From Thermoplasmata archaeon (GTDB lineage: Archaea > Thermoplasmatota > Thermoplasmata > Lutacidiplasmatales > UBA184), in NCBI GenBank assembly GCA_021819135.1, contig JAKASE010000005.1:32217-96216 (forward strand): 64,000 bases of DNA. Reading direction: 5' to 3'. Below are positions 37,856-46,217 of the stretch, piece by piece (within the stretch, counting starts at the first letter, position 1; each line of letters opens with the position of its first letter). The notes beneath the pieces were generated by a model. The model did not search any database, had not been told where the DNA came from, and was given only the letters and a program-made list of their open reading frames with translations. The position numbers were made by a program, and so were the translations under genes.

Positions 37856-38833
37856 ATGACGGTCGTTCGCATCCCGACGGAGCCGGCGGAGCGCGGCGCT
37901 TCCGTGCGGGCGATCCTCGCCGAGTACGCCCGGGTCCTCTCGAGCGAGCCCGCGCGGTGGGTCCCCGAGCTGACCGGCGGCGAGCTCCCCCAGATCGACC
38001 GCCGGGGGATGCGCGGGGCGGTCTGGTCGGCCGGGGCGGAGGAGGCGGCGGGGCTCGCGCTCTGGGACCTCGTGCCGGGCGTCGGCCGCCGGGTCTGGCT
38101 CTACCTCCGGGAGGGCCACCGGACGGCCGACTCCCTCCGCTCGGTCCTGGACGAGCTCGACGAGCGCAGCGACCGGGACGGCCCGATCGCGAGCGTCCTC
38201 GACTTCCTGCCGGGGGTTCCCTCCGCGGTGGAGGAGGAGGTCCTCTCGGTCCGCGGGTTCTTCCCGACCGAGCGGGTCGTCCTGCGCCTCCGTTCCGACA
38301 CCCCGGTCCCGGAGGACGTCCGGATGAGCCGACCGGACCTGCGGCCGCTCACCCTCGACGACCGGGAGAGCCTGGTCGGACTGATGCGGGAGGCGTACGA
38401 CCCGTACTCGCGGGAGCCGGTCCCCGCCCTCTTCTACCGCGACCCCCGGCAGGACGCGGCCGACGCGGTCGAGGAGCTGTTCTCCGGGGGCCGGGGGGAG
38501 TGGCTCCCCTGGGCGTCGTTCGCGGTCGATGCGGGGAGGACGCTCTGCGGCGTATCGATCGTGACGCAACTCGAGCACCCGATCCTGAGCGAGGTGATGG
38601 TCGCTCCCTCGATGCGGCGGATCGGGCTCGGGACCGGGCTCGCGCTCGAGTCGGTCCACGCCGTCCGCGAGCACGGCTCGACCGAGATCGACGCTGTCGT
38701 ATCGAGCCAGGACCTGCGCTCGCTCCGCCTGTTCCGCCGCCTCGGGTTCGAGGCCGCGGGTCTCCGTGCGGTCGGCTTCTGGGTGAACCGGGTGGCGATC
38801 GGAGCGGTACCTCCTCCGTCCCCGCCGCCGTAG
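37856..38833 (+). CDS. GNAT-family N-acetyltransferase
   Basis: A 325-residue protein with two halves. The C-terminal half (about residues 160-315) is a GNAT domain with SEVMVAPSMRRIGLGTGLAL as the acetyl-CoA pyrophosphate loop and SLRLFRRLGFEAAGL near the end. The N-terminal half is less conserved and may be a degenerate GNAT repeat. It starts at ATG 37856, 133 bases after acs. GNAT enzymes that acetylate Acs are known, so regulation of acs is conceivable, but position is the only hint. Confidence 0.7.
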   Translation: MTVVRIPTEPAERGASVRAILAEYARVLSSEPARWVPELTGGELPQIDRRGMRGAVWSAGAEEAAGLALWDLVPGVGRRVWLYLREGHRTADSLRSVLDELDERSDRDGPIASVLDFLPGVPSAVEEEVLSVRGFFPTERVVLRLRSDTPVPEDVRMSRPDLRPLTLDDRESLVGLMREAYDPYSREPVPALFYRDPRQDAADAVEELFSGGRGEWLPWASFAVDAGRTLCGVSIVTQLEHPILSEVMVAPSMRRIGLGTGLALESVHAVREHGSTEIDAVVSSQDLRSLRLFRRLGFEAAGLRAVGFWVNRVAIGAVPPPSPPP

Positions 38834-38864
38834 GGGCCGCGCGCGTCCGCGTGGGCCCGGTGCC

Positions 38865-39026
38865 TTACGGAGTTCCGGCGAGCCGCGGGTCGTCGAGCTC
38901 GAAGCGCTCCGCGCAATCCTCGCAGTCGACGTAGCAGTGGACGTCCCCGCTCACGGGCTCGGTGAGACGGCCCCCGCAGAGCGGGCAGGCGCGGGGGATG
39001 ACCGATCCGGCCCCGGGATCCGTCAC
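38865..39026 (-). CDS. Very small zinc-ribbon protein
   Basis: A 53-residue protein starting at GTG 39026, which overlaps the stop of the DUF998-like gene (GTGA). It has a single zinc ribbon ACPLCGGRL ... CYVDCEDCAERF with CxxC and CxxC pairs. It is likely co-translated with the membrane protein before it. Function is unknown. Confidence 0.65.
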   Translation of the reverse strand: MTDPGAGSVIPRACPLCGGRLTEPVSGDVHCYVDCEDCAERFELDDPRLAGTP

Positions 39027-39751
39027 GGGGCCGTGATCGAGGGGACGAGCCGGGAGGCGAACGTCGGGATCCGCAGGAGGTGGACCGATACCACGACCGC
39101 CCAGAGGAGCACCGGGGCCACGATCAGCCGTTCGATGCCCCCGGGGCCCCACGCCGACCAGAACCCTCCCCAGGTGTACGCCTGGGCCACGAAGAGGCCG
39201 AGGGCGGCGAGGCCGACGAGCCCGGAGAGGGCGGTGTACCCCCGGTAGCCGTCCCACCGGGTGTCGCGGACCATCACCCAGGCGAGGACGAGGAGGGCGA
39301 CGTTCGCGGCGACGAACGCGAGGAGCGCCGAGAACGAGTGGATCGTGAGGTTCACGTCCTCGGGCGAAAGACCCACGCCCGCGGATCCGATCGCCGACAG
39401 GATCAGCAGGCCGAGCCCGATCCGGCGCGAAGAGCGCGCCGGGAAGGCGGTCGGGATCAGGAGGACCCCCAGGGCCAGGAGGATCCCGAGCAGGATGATC
39501 GAACCGTCGAAGACGGTGTGGAGCGGCGAGCAGACGAACCGTCCGGCGTGCGTGGCGCACTGGACCGCGCCGTAGTCGCTGATGTAGTTCTGGGTCAGGC
39601 TGTACGTGGGGTTGCCCGAACGAAGGTCCCACGCGATCTGGACGACGAACTGCGCCGCGACGAACTGGACCACGCCGACGATCCAGAGGATCGCCGCGTG
39701 GTGCACCGACCGGTGAACGAGCGGACCGTAACGTTCCTCGGGCGGGGTCAT
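39023..39751 (-). CDS. DUF998-like membrane protein
   Basis: A 242-residue protein with about six membrane segments (about residues 20-38, 80-100, 105-125, 135-160, 175-192 and 205-225). An extracytoplasmic loop has NYISDYG and VCSPLHTVFDGSIILLG, the signature of DUF998-family membrane proteins. It starts at ATG 39751 and is followed by an overlapping zinc-ribbon gene. Two Cys in the loop (CATHAGRFVC) could form a disulfide. Function is not known. Confidence 0.65.
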   Translation of the reverse strand: MTPPEERYGPLVHRSVHHAAILWIVGVVQFVAAQFVVQIAWDLRSGNPTYSLTQNYISDYGAVQCATHAGRFVCSPLHTVFDGSIILLGILLALGVLLIPTAFPARSSRRIGLGLLILSAIGSAGVGLSPEDVNLTIHSFSALLAFVAANVALLVLAWVMVRDTRWDGYRGYTALSGLVGLAALGLFVAQAYTWGGFWSAWGPGGIERLIVAPVLLWAVVVSVHLLRIPTFASRLVPSITAP

Positions 39752-39800
39752 GAGGGCGATGCGCGCGGGGGCGGGACGGGAGGCGGACCGGGTCCGCTAC

Positions 39801-39944
39801 CTATTCCTCGCGGGCGTTGCGCTCGTAGGAGGCGTCGCTCGTGAGCTTGAGGCGCGCCCCATCGCGGTCGCAGGTCGGTTTCGCGCTGGGCGGCACATCG
39901 ATCACGTAACCTCCGCCACACTTCGGGCACTCGTAGTACGGCAT
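39801..39944 (-). CDS. Very small zinc-ribbon protein
   Basis: A 47-residue protein, starting MPYYECPKCGGGYVID and containing CDRDGARLKL; three Cys (CPKC and one more) with a nearby Asp give a minimal rubredoxin-like or zinc-knuckle fold. Start ATG 39944 lies about 34 bases from a TATA-like box shared with the divergent methyltransferase gene. Function is unknown. Its coding character is supported by the CxxC pair and the promoter spacing. Confidence 0.6.
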   Translation of the reverse strand: MPYYECPKCGGGYVIDVPPSAKPTCDRDGARLKLTSDASYERNAREE

Positions 39945-39973
39945 GGGAACCTATCAGGGGAGCCAACCGACCC

Positions 39974-39983
39974 CCTTAAAAGG
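39974..39983. promoter_or_regulatory. Bidirectional TATA-like box
   Basis: CCTTAAAAGG, nearly symmetric, lies about 31 bases before GTG 40010 (plus) and about 34 bases before ATG 39944 (minus). One box could serve both leaderless genes. Confidence 0.45.
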
Positions 39984-40009
39984 TTAGGGCGGTCCGAACC
40001 CGCACGCCC

Positions 40010-40957
40010 GTGGCGCCGCGATACCGTCGCCGGACCGTTCCGGGAGCGGGGGATCCCCGGCGGCGTTCCCGGCCCCCGGCCCCGGCGGAGGGCCGTCCCG
40101 CGCGGGAACGGTTCCTCGCCGCGGACCGGTACCGGGCAGAGCGGGAGTGGCTCCGCTTCGAGGGAACCGCCCAGCGGGACCTCTGGCGGACGCTCCGGGA
40201 GCGGTTCCTTGCCCGTCACGCCGTGGACGCGCCCTGGGTGGTGGACCTCGGTTCGGGCCCAGGACGGTTCCTCCCGTGGATCGGGGGCCCGCGATCCGAG
40301 CGGGTCGCTGTCGACCTCTCTCGGGAGATGCTTCTCGCGTTCCGTCCCTCACCGGAGGGCTCCGCCTTGGACCCGGCACGTACGCACCGGATCCTCGCCG
40401 ACGCGGCGCGACCCCCCCTCCCTCCCTCGGCGTTCGGAGCGGTCGCCCTCCTCGGCAATACCCTCGGTTTCGCCGGGCCCGCGAGCGACCGGCTGTGGCA
40501 GGCAGCGACCGCCCTCGTCGCCCCCGGCGGCCGGTTGCTGGTCGAGATCGCGCCGGGTCCGGGGGAGCGCTCTCGGTACCTCGCCCGGCTTCCGGCCTCG
40601 AGCGTGGGGCGGCTCCTTGAGGCCCCCCTGCGCGCCGTCCTTCCCCGGGTCGATCGGGAGGGGTTTGCGACCGAGCCGGTCCGTCGGAAGGAGGAGGGAG
40701 AGTTCCGACGCATACCGGCGGCGGAGGTGATCGGACGCTGCGAGCGGGCGGGGTGGGTGGTCCGCGAGACGGTCGCGGTGGCCCCGGCGCTCGGCGCGGA
40801 CCCCGACCGGATCGAGCGGGCGCAGACCCACCCCCGGGCCTGGGCGCACCTCCTCGAGCTCGAGGAGGAGATCGGGCGCCGGCCCGCGCGATGGGAACGG
40901 GCGGCCGCGGTCCTCGTCGCCGCGGAGCGACCCCCTTCAATCATAGCAATTAAGTAA
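40010..40957 (+). CDS. Class I SAM-dependent methyltransferase
   Basis: A 315-residue protein. The SAM-binding motif is WVVDLGSGPGRFLPWIGG (about residues 77-94), followed by RVAVDLSREMLLAF (acidic residue for the ribose) and FGAVALLGNTLGFAG. The first 30 residues are Arg/Pro-rich. GTG 40010 fits leaderless transcription from the shared box at 39974-39983. The substrate is unknown. The stop codon region doubles as the promoter of the next gene. Confidence 0.75.
   Translation: MAPRYRRRTVPGAGDPRRRSRPPAPAEGRPARERFLAADRYRAEREWLRFEGTAQRDLWRTLRERFLARHAVDAPWVVDLGSGPGRFLPWIGGPRSERVAVDLSREMLLAFRPSPEGSALDPARTHRILADAARPPLPPSAFGAVALLGNTLGFAGPASDRLWQAATALVAPGGRLLVEIAPGPGERSRYLARLPASSVGRLLEAPLRAVLPRVDREGFATEPVRRKEEGEFRRIPAAEVIGRCERAGWVVRETVAVAPALGADPDRIERAQTHPRAWAHLLELEEEIGRRPARWERAAAVLVAAERPPSIIAIK
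40948..40956 (+). promoter_or_regulatory. TATA-like box before the KaiC-like gene
   Basis: AATTAAGTA overlaps the end of the methyltransferase gene and is about 37 bases before ATG 40989. Confidence 0.4.
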
Positions 40958-40988
40958 CGGCCCAACGCCATTCCTACACAGAAGTTCC

Positions 40989-43814
40989 ATGCCGAAGGCC
41001 CCGGCGGCCACCACTCCGCCTGTGGCCTCCCGCAGCGTGACCGTTCCAACCGATACGATGAGACCGACCTCCAAAGGGAAAGCGAAGACGGGGGCCCCCG
41101 CCGCGCCGGCCAAAGCGGCGCCGGGTAGCCGCAAGGTGACGGTCCCGGGACCGGAGGACCTGAAGCACGCCCAGGAGGACGCCCTCCTCCAGCTCAAGAT
41201 CGGGCGGTCGGCCCACCTCTACACGGTGCTCGTGTCGGGGGCGCTCGCGATCGACGGGATCCTGCTCTTGTTCTTCTACCCGAACCTCCCGAACCTGGGC
41301 CCCCACCAGTCGGGCACGCTCGCGCTCGAGCATTCGTTCTTCCTCCTCCTCCCGCTCGTCGCCGGCCTCCTGGTCGCCGGAGTCGGTCTCGCGACCAAAT
41401 GGGAGGCGTTCCAGCTGTGGCCCTGGGAGCCGCATTTCTCGACGACCGTGGCCGCGGTCGCCGGCAACGTCCTGCTCGCGATCGTCTACGCCCTCCGTGT
41501 CGTCGCGGTGGGGCCGTTCGCGCAGCTCAACCTGTTCCCGTGGTTCTACGCGGTCGAGCTCCTCGGGATCTCCGTCGCGGTCATCGGGTTCACCCTGACC
41601 TGGACGGGCTGGTCGAGCCGGCAGTGGATGAGCGCGATCGCCGCCCTCCTTCCGATCGCGACCGCGGGGCTCGTCTACCTGCCTCCGCCGACCACGAGCG
41701 GGGTGTCGGAAGCGTTCGCGGTCAGCCTGTTCCTGTCCGCCATCTTCTACCAGACCTCGGGCTCGTTCCTGCACCTCATCTCTTCCGGGACCCGCGTGCA
41801 CGAGCGCGAGCTGATCACCTCCGGCCAGAGCAAGATGTTCCGCTACGCCGACGAGATCCGGCAGCGCGAGGACGCGGTCCGCTTCCGAGAGGCGGCGACC
41901 GGCAAGCGGGAGGTGGAGATCGAGAACTCGATCCTGTCGATCCAGCGCCAGAACGATAGCCTCAAGGAGGCGCGGGGCCAGCTCGACGCCCTCGAGGAGG
42001 ACTATCGCAAGCGCTCCGACTCGGTCTCGGAGAAGGAGCGGTCGTGGGCCGGGCAACTCGCCGAGATGGACTCGAAGGCCCGCCTGGTCGAGGACAAGAC
42101 CAAGGCCCTCGAGCTCCGGGAGCAGGAGATCGGCCGGCTGCTGCCGCAGATCTCCACCCGGGAGCAGCGGCTCGTCGAGCGGGAGGGCGAGCAGACGAAG
42201 CGCGACGTCGGTCTCACCCAGCGGGAGCAGGAGCTCGCCCGCCGGGACGCCGGCCTCAAGGAGACCGAGGGTCGGCTCGAGGGCCGTCGCAAGGAGCTCG
42301 AGCAGAAGACCCAGGACCTTCTCCGGCGGGAGGGGGAGGTCATCGCGCAGGGGGCGGCCGTGGGGGCCGCCGCGGGAGCCGCCGTCGGGAACGCGAAGTC
42401 GGCCGGTCAGGACCTCGCGTTCCGCGAGGCGAAGCTCGAACAGTTCAAGGCGGTCCTGGACGAGCAGAACGCCCAGCTCGGCAAGAAGGCCCGGGACCTG
42501 ATCGATCGCGCCAAGACGGTCGAGGAGGGTCTCAAGCGCGCGGCCGACAAGGAGGCCGGCCTCGCCGCGCGCGAGGCCACGGTCCGGCAGCGGGAGATCG
42601 AGATCGTCGACCTCACCAAGGACGCCACCGATCGCCGGGCCCGCTACGAGGCGGCCTCGCGCGACTACGAGTCCCGGCTCGAGGAGTACGGGCGGAAATC
42701 GGCGGCCGTCGCCCAGAAGGGGACCGAGGCCGACCAGCGCCTGCGCTCGGTCACGGAGCGGGAAGGCGCCCTCGGGGCCCGTGAGGAACGCCTCAAAGCG
42801 ACCTCCCAGGGGCTCGAACGCCGGGAGCGCGACCTCGCCGCCCGGGAAGTGGCGCTGCGGGATGCCGAGGCGGAGGTGAGCCTTCGGCGCCAGGCGGCGG
42901 GCCGGGGCGAGCTCTCGTTCGTCGGCCCCGCCGCGGCCGAGGGGGCCGGGCCGGCGGCCGCGACCTCCCGGCGGGAGCGCCTGGTCGTGCCCGCCGCCGG
43001 ACGCGGCGCGGTGCGCGACGTGAGCGGTTCGCTGATCGATCCGGCCAGCGAGACCGATGCGGAGACGCTGACCCAGCACGCGACCCGACGGCACGGCGAC
43101 CGGCTTCCGACCGGCACGCCGCGGCTCGATGACCTCCTCCTCGGAGGCATCCCGCCGAAGGGCCACGTCGTCGTCCTCGGCGACGCCTTCGTCGGGAAGG
43201 AGGTCGTCCTCTACACGTTCATCGCCGAGGGCCTGAAGCGGGGCGAGCCCGCGGTCCTCGTCACCGCGGCCCGTTCCCCGGCCGAGGTCTCCCAGAGCCT
43301 CGGCGTCGTCCTCCCCCAGTTCCGGGAGTACGAGCAGATGGGGATGGTGCACTGGATCGACGCGTCGGGCTCGGGGGCGACCCCCGATGCCCATCACATC
43401 GTGCTCAAGAGCTCGGACGACCGGGCGGGGATCCTGTCGAACCTGGTCCAGACGGCGACGCGCCTCGACGGCGGCAAGTCGACCGCGTTCCGGGTCGGCT
43501 TCTTCGGCCTCGCCGCGGTCTTAGCCCATGGCGAGGAGCGGGCGAGCTTCTCCTTCCTCCAGAACGTCGTGGGGATCCTGAAGCCGAGGAACGCCCTCGC
43601 GGCGTATTCCCTCGAGGCGGGAGCGCTGTCGGAGGCGCAGGTCGAGACGCTGCTCTCCCGGATGGACGGGGCGATCCTCTTCCGCCAAGACCGGGACCGG
43701 CTGCTGCTCTCGGTCCAGGGATTCGGGGACGTCGAGACCCGGGACTGGGTCGAGTGCCGGGTGACGCCCCGCGCGCTGATCGTCGGCTCGTTCGCCCTCG
43801 AACGGATCCGCTGA
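40989..43814 (+). CDS. Membrane-anchored long coiled-coil protein with C-terminal KaiC/RAD55-like domain
   Basis: A 941-residue protein. Residues 1-70 are Pro/Ala/Lys-rich. Five to seven membrane segments lie at about residues 78-260 (for example SAHLYTVLVSGALAIDGILL). Residues about 285-635 form a long charged coiled coil with repeated REQEL/REGE-like heptads, broken once by an Ala/Gly-rich stretch (about residues 455-475). The C-terminal 240 residues resemble a KaiC/RAD55 RecA fold: LPTGTPRLDDLLLGGIPPKG, then a degenerate P-loop VVVLGDAFVGKEVVLY (Glu after the Lys instead of Thr/Ser). It may be a membrane-tethered signalling or scaffold protein; ATPase activity is uncertain. Function unknown. 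Confidence 0.75.
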   Translation: MPKAPAATTPPVASRSVTVPTDTMRPTSKGKAKTGAPAAPAKAAPGSRKVTVPGPEDLKHAQEDALLQLKIGRSAHLYTVLVSGALAIDGILLLFFYPNLPNLGPHQSGTLALEHSFFLLLPLVAGLLVAGVGLATKWEAFQLWPWEPHFSTTVAAVAGNVLLAIVYALRVVAVGPFAQLNLFPWFYAVELLGISVAVIGFTLTWTGWSSRQWMSAIAALLPIATAGLVYLPPPTTSGVSEAFAVSLFLSAIFYQTSGSFLHLISSGTRVHERELITSGQSKMFRYADEIRQREDAVRFREAATGKREVEIENSILSIQRQNDSLKEARGQLDALEEDYRKRSDSVSEKERSWAGQLAEMDSKARLVEDKTKALELREQEIGRLLPQISTREQRLVEREGEQTKRDVGLTQREQELARRDAGLKETEGRLEGRRKELEQKTQDLLRREGEVIAQGAAVGAAAGAAVGNAKSAGQDLAFREAKLEQFKAVLDEQNAQLGKKARDLIDRAKTVEEGLKRAADKEAGLAAREATVRQREIEIVDLTKDATDRRARYEAASRDYESRLEEYGRKSAAVAQKGTEADQRLRSVTEREGALGAREERLKATSQGLERRERDLAAREVALRDAEAEVSLRRQAAGRGELSFVGPAAAEGAGPAAATSRRERLVVPAAGRGAVRDVSGSLIDPASETDAETLTQHATRRHGDRLPTGTPRLDDLLLGGIPPKGHVVVLGDAFVGKEVVLYTFIAEGLKRGEPAVLVTAARSPAEVSQSLGVVLPQFREYEQMGMVHWIDASGSGATPDAHHIVLKSSDDRAGILSNLVQTATRLDGGKSTAFRVGFFGLAAVLAHGEERASFSFLQNVVGILKPRNALAAYSLEAGALSEAQVETLLSRMDGAILFRQDRDRLLLSVQGFGDVETRDWVECRVTPRALIVGSFALERIR

Positions 43815-43833
43815 GCGAGCTCCGATCCCCGGC

Positions 43834-44823
43834 TCAGCCGGTGTCGCCCTCGTACTCCGCCCGGTCCACGACGTGCGCGGGCGGTTCGCCGCGGAAGAAC
43901 CGGGAGACGTTCTCGAGCGCGCGGTCGAGCACGTACGGCTCGATGTCGGGGCCGAGCCCGGCGGAGTGCGGGGTCCCCACGAAGTTGGGAAGCTCGGCGA
44001 ACGGGAAGCGGCTCCCGACCGTCCCGCGCGCGAAGTCCTCGTCCCACCAGACGTCGAGCGCGGCGCGGAACCCGGGATGCGTCTTGAGGTGCCGATAGAG
44101 GGCCTCCTCGTCGACGGTCGCGGCGCGCCCGATATTGACGAAGATCGCCTCGGGCCGCATCGCGTTGAGGACCGCGGCGTCGATCGTCCCCCGGGTCGCC
44201 CGCGTGAGCGGTCGGGCATCGAAGACCACGTCCGCCCGGGCGACCGCTTCCCGCAGGCCGGCGGCCGGAACGGTCTCGTCGACCCCGTCGGCCGGCCGAC
44301 CGTCGCGGGTGAGCCCGATGCACCGCATGCCGAACCCCCGGAGCCGCTCGGCGATCGCCCGGCCGATCGCCCCGTAGCCGAGGATCAGTGCCGTGCGGCG
44401 GAAGAGGAGCCGCTGCTCGGGGGCCGGGCGCAGACGGCCCTCGCGGACCTGAGCATGGGCGAGGACGAGCGACCGGGCCGCCGCGAGCGCGAGCGCGACC
44501 GCGTGTTCCGCGACGAAGGGGGCATACGCGCCCACGTTCCCCGCGATGCGCACCGACGGGGGGAACCAGTCGAACGGGAACCCGTCCACGCCCGTGTAGA
44601 TCCGCTGGACGAAGGCAAGGTGCGGCGTCTCCTCCGCACGGAACGTCCCTAGCTCCCGGGGCAGCGCGCCGACGAGCATCGCCTCGACCGAACGCCAGCG
44701 CTGGTGGTCCGAGCCTTCAGCGTAGGTCCACGGGACCGGGCCGAGCCTCTCCGAGATCGCCCGGGTCGTGGTGTCGGCCGGTCGCAGGGTCACGAGGAGC
44801 CGGGGATCCGGGACCGGGGCCAT
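43834..44823 (-). CDS. D-2-hydroxyacid dehydrogenase family protein
   Basis: A 329-residue NAD(P)-dependent dehydrogenase. Rossmann motif: TALILGYGAIGRAIAERLRG (about residues 142-161). Catalytic residues: Arg in DARPLTRATRG, Glu in the MRPEAIFVNIGRAATVDEEA region, and His in FVGTPHSAGLG. Domain order is typical. Start ATG 44823 lies about 28 bases after a TATA-like box (44847-44855), consistent with a leaderless mRNA. It probably reduces or oxidises a 2-hydroxy acid; substrate not predictable. Confidence 0.82.
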   Translation of the reverse strand: MAPVPDPRLLVTLRPADTTTRAISERLGPVPWTYAEGSDHQRWRSVEAMLVGALPRELGTFRAEETPHLAFVQRIYTGVDGFPFDWFPPSVRIAGNVGAYAPFVAEHAVALALAAARSLVLAHAQVREGRLRPAPEQRLLFRRTALILGYGAIGRAIAERLRGFGMRCIGLTRDGRPADGVDETVPAAGLREAVARADVVFDARPLTRATRGTIDAAVLNAMRPEAIFVNIGRAATVDEEALYRHLKTHPGFRAALDVWWDEDFARGTVGSRFPFAELPNFVGTPHSAGLGPDIEPYVLDRALENVSRFFRGEPPAHVVDRAEYEGDTG

Positions 44824-44846
44824 CGGACGGGCGGAGCGGTGCGGGC

Positions 44847-44855
44847 CCTTTTAGC
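44847..44855 (-). promoter_or_regulatory. TATA-like box of the dehydrogenase gene
   Basis: Minus-strand GCTAAAAGG, about 28 bases before ATG 44823. Confidence 0.45.
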
Positions 44856-44944
44856 TGCGCGCGTGGGCCGCCGCCCAGAACGGTCCTCGGGACTCACGGC
44901 GGGCGGCGGACCGTATAGGGGCCGCCCCACGCGTCCGGAGAAGA

Positions 44945-44953
44945 CCCTATAGG
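44945..44953 (+). promoter_or_regulatory. TATA-like box of the HAD hydrolase gene
   Basis: CCCTATAGG, about 28 bases before ATG 44977; a similar GTATAGGGG lies at 44913-44921. Confidence 0.45.
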
Positions 44954-44976
44954 GCGGTGCGGAGGGGTACGATGGG

Positions 44977-45750
44977 ATGGCCGCTGTCACCCTCGACCTC
45001 TGGCACACGCTCATCTTCCTCCCCCCGGAGGAAGAGGAACGGTACATGGCGACCCAGGTGCAGGTCGCCACCGAGGTCCTCGAGAGCTCCGCTGTAGGTC
45101 CAGGGGCGACCGAGCGGTCGACCGAGGAGCTGCGCCGGGCGTTCGCAGCCGAGTACACCCGGGCGGTGAAGGAGGCCGGCCAGGGTCGCACGGTGACCCC
45201 GGCCGAACAGGTCCGGCGGGCCGGCCTCGCCACCGGTCGGCTCGTTGATCCGAACCGGTACCTCGAACGACTTGGCGCGGTCGTGGGGGACCTCGGGTTC
45301 CAGCGCGCCCCCGGCGCCCTCGAGTTCCTTGAGGGGCTGCGGGAGGACGGATACCGGCTCGGAGTGATCTCGAACACCGTCGGCGAGCCGGGGGCGTTCC
45401 TGCGCCCCGCGCTGCGCGCGATGGGCGTCGAGCGCCTCGTCAACGCGATCGTCTTCAGCGACGAGCATCCCTGGACCAAGCCCGCGCCCGAGATCTTCCG
45501 CGAAACGCTGCACCAGCTGTCGGCGACCCCCGACGAGGCGGTCCACGTCGGGGACGGCTGGTCGGACATCGAGGGGGCGCGTCGGGCCGGCCTGCGGGCC
45601 GGGATCCTGTTCACCGGTCTCCAGAACTACGGGGCATGGTACAAGTCGCTCTTCCTGCCCGACGGCTGGGACCGACCCGCGACGGACCACGTGGCGTCCC
45701 GGCTCGACGAGGTCCGGGAGATGGTCCACACGATCCTGCCCATGCGGTAG
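44977..45750 (+). CDS. HAD-superfamily hydrolase
   Basis: A 257-residue HAD hydrolase. Motif I is VTLDLWHTL (first Asp nucleophile; the second Asp of DxD is replaced by His, as in some family members). Motif II is VISNT, motif III the Lys in WTKPAPEIF, and motif IV GDGWSDIEGARRAG. The cap (about residues 20-90) is helical. ATG 44977 fits the TATA spacing; an ATG at 44972 is out of frame. It is probably a small-molecule phosphatase or dehalogenase-type hydrolase. Substrate unknown. Confidence 0.8.
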   Translation: MAAVTLDLWHTLIFLPPEEEERYMATQVQVATEVLESSAVGPGATERSTEELRRAFAAEYTRAVKEAGQGRTVTPAEQVRRAGLATGRLVDPNRYLERLGAVVGDLGFQRAPGALEFLEGLREDGYRLGVISNTVGEPGAFLRPALRAMGVERLVNAIVFSDEHPWTKPAPEIFRETLHQLSATPDEAVHVGDGWSDIEGARRAGLRAGILFTGLQNYGAWYKSLFLPDGWDRPATDHVASRLDEVREMVHTILPMR

Positions 45751-45783
45751 GCCCGATGCGCGGGCCCGGGGGACCCGGTCGAT

Positions 45784-46059
45784 CTATTCCTCGCCCATAT
45801 GGCGAGGCTTCGGGATGACCTTCGGCTGGTCGGCCTCGGTCGGCATCCCGGTCTTGCCGGGCACGATGTCGCAGTCCTGCCAGTTGATGCCCACCGTCAC
45901 CTTCGGGAAGGCGACCTTCAGCGTGTAGTTCGCGATCTTCCCGACCACGAGCCCCTGCGCGCCGATGACCAGGTTCGGGTTCATGGTCGAGAGGTCGTGG
46001 GTCAGCACGACCCGGGTCTGCCCAAAGACGATCTTCGCCAGGGTCTCGCGGTCTTCCAT
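45784..46059 (-). CDS. Conserved small protein of unknown function
   Basis: A 91-residue protein that I do not recognise. It reads like a beta-rich fold: TRVVLTHDLSTMNPNLVIGA, GLVVGKIANYTLKVAF and VTVGINWQDCDIVPG. The C-terminal 20 residues are Pro/Lys-rich. ATG 46059 lies about 30 bases after a TATA-like box (46085-46092), supporting a single leaderless gene. It is divergent to the acetate transporter gene. No function is assigned. Confidence 0.55.
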   Translation of the reverse strand: MEDRETLAKIVFGQTRVVLTHDLSTMNPNLVIGAQGLVVGKIANYTLKVAFPKVTVGINWQDCDIVPGKTGMPTEADQPKVIPKPRHMGEE

Positions 46060-46183
46060 CGCGGGTTCCGTCGATAGGCGTCCGCTCTTAACGGCTCGGT
46101 GTCCGGCGGGCTCCGGGCGGCGCGCCCCCCTGACGATGGCGGGGGACCCGGAGGTGTAACGAAAGAAAGCCGTCGAAAACGGG

Positions 46184-46192
46184 ATTTATCTA
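46184..46192 (+). promoter_or_regulatory. TATA-like box of the acetate transporter gene
   Basis: ATTTATCTA. It is only about 15 bases from an ATG at 46203 but 30 bases from the in-frame ATG at 46218, so it decides in favour of the second start. Confidence 0.5.
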
Positions 46193-46217
46193 CTAGGACC
46201 CCATGCGCGAGCTTAAC

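Noticed and set aside
35539..37872. 777-codon minus-strand open frame opposite acs
   Set aside because: Shadow frame; acs on the plus strand has all adenylate-forming motifs.
40974..43397. 807-codon minus-strand open frame opposite the KaiC-like gene
   Set aside because: Shadow frame of the coiled coil, rich in Leu/Gly/Arg/Glu with no family match.
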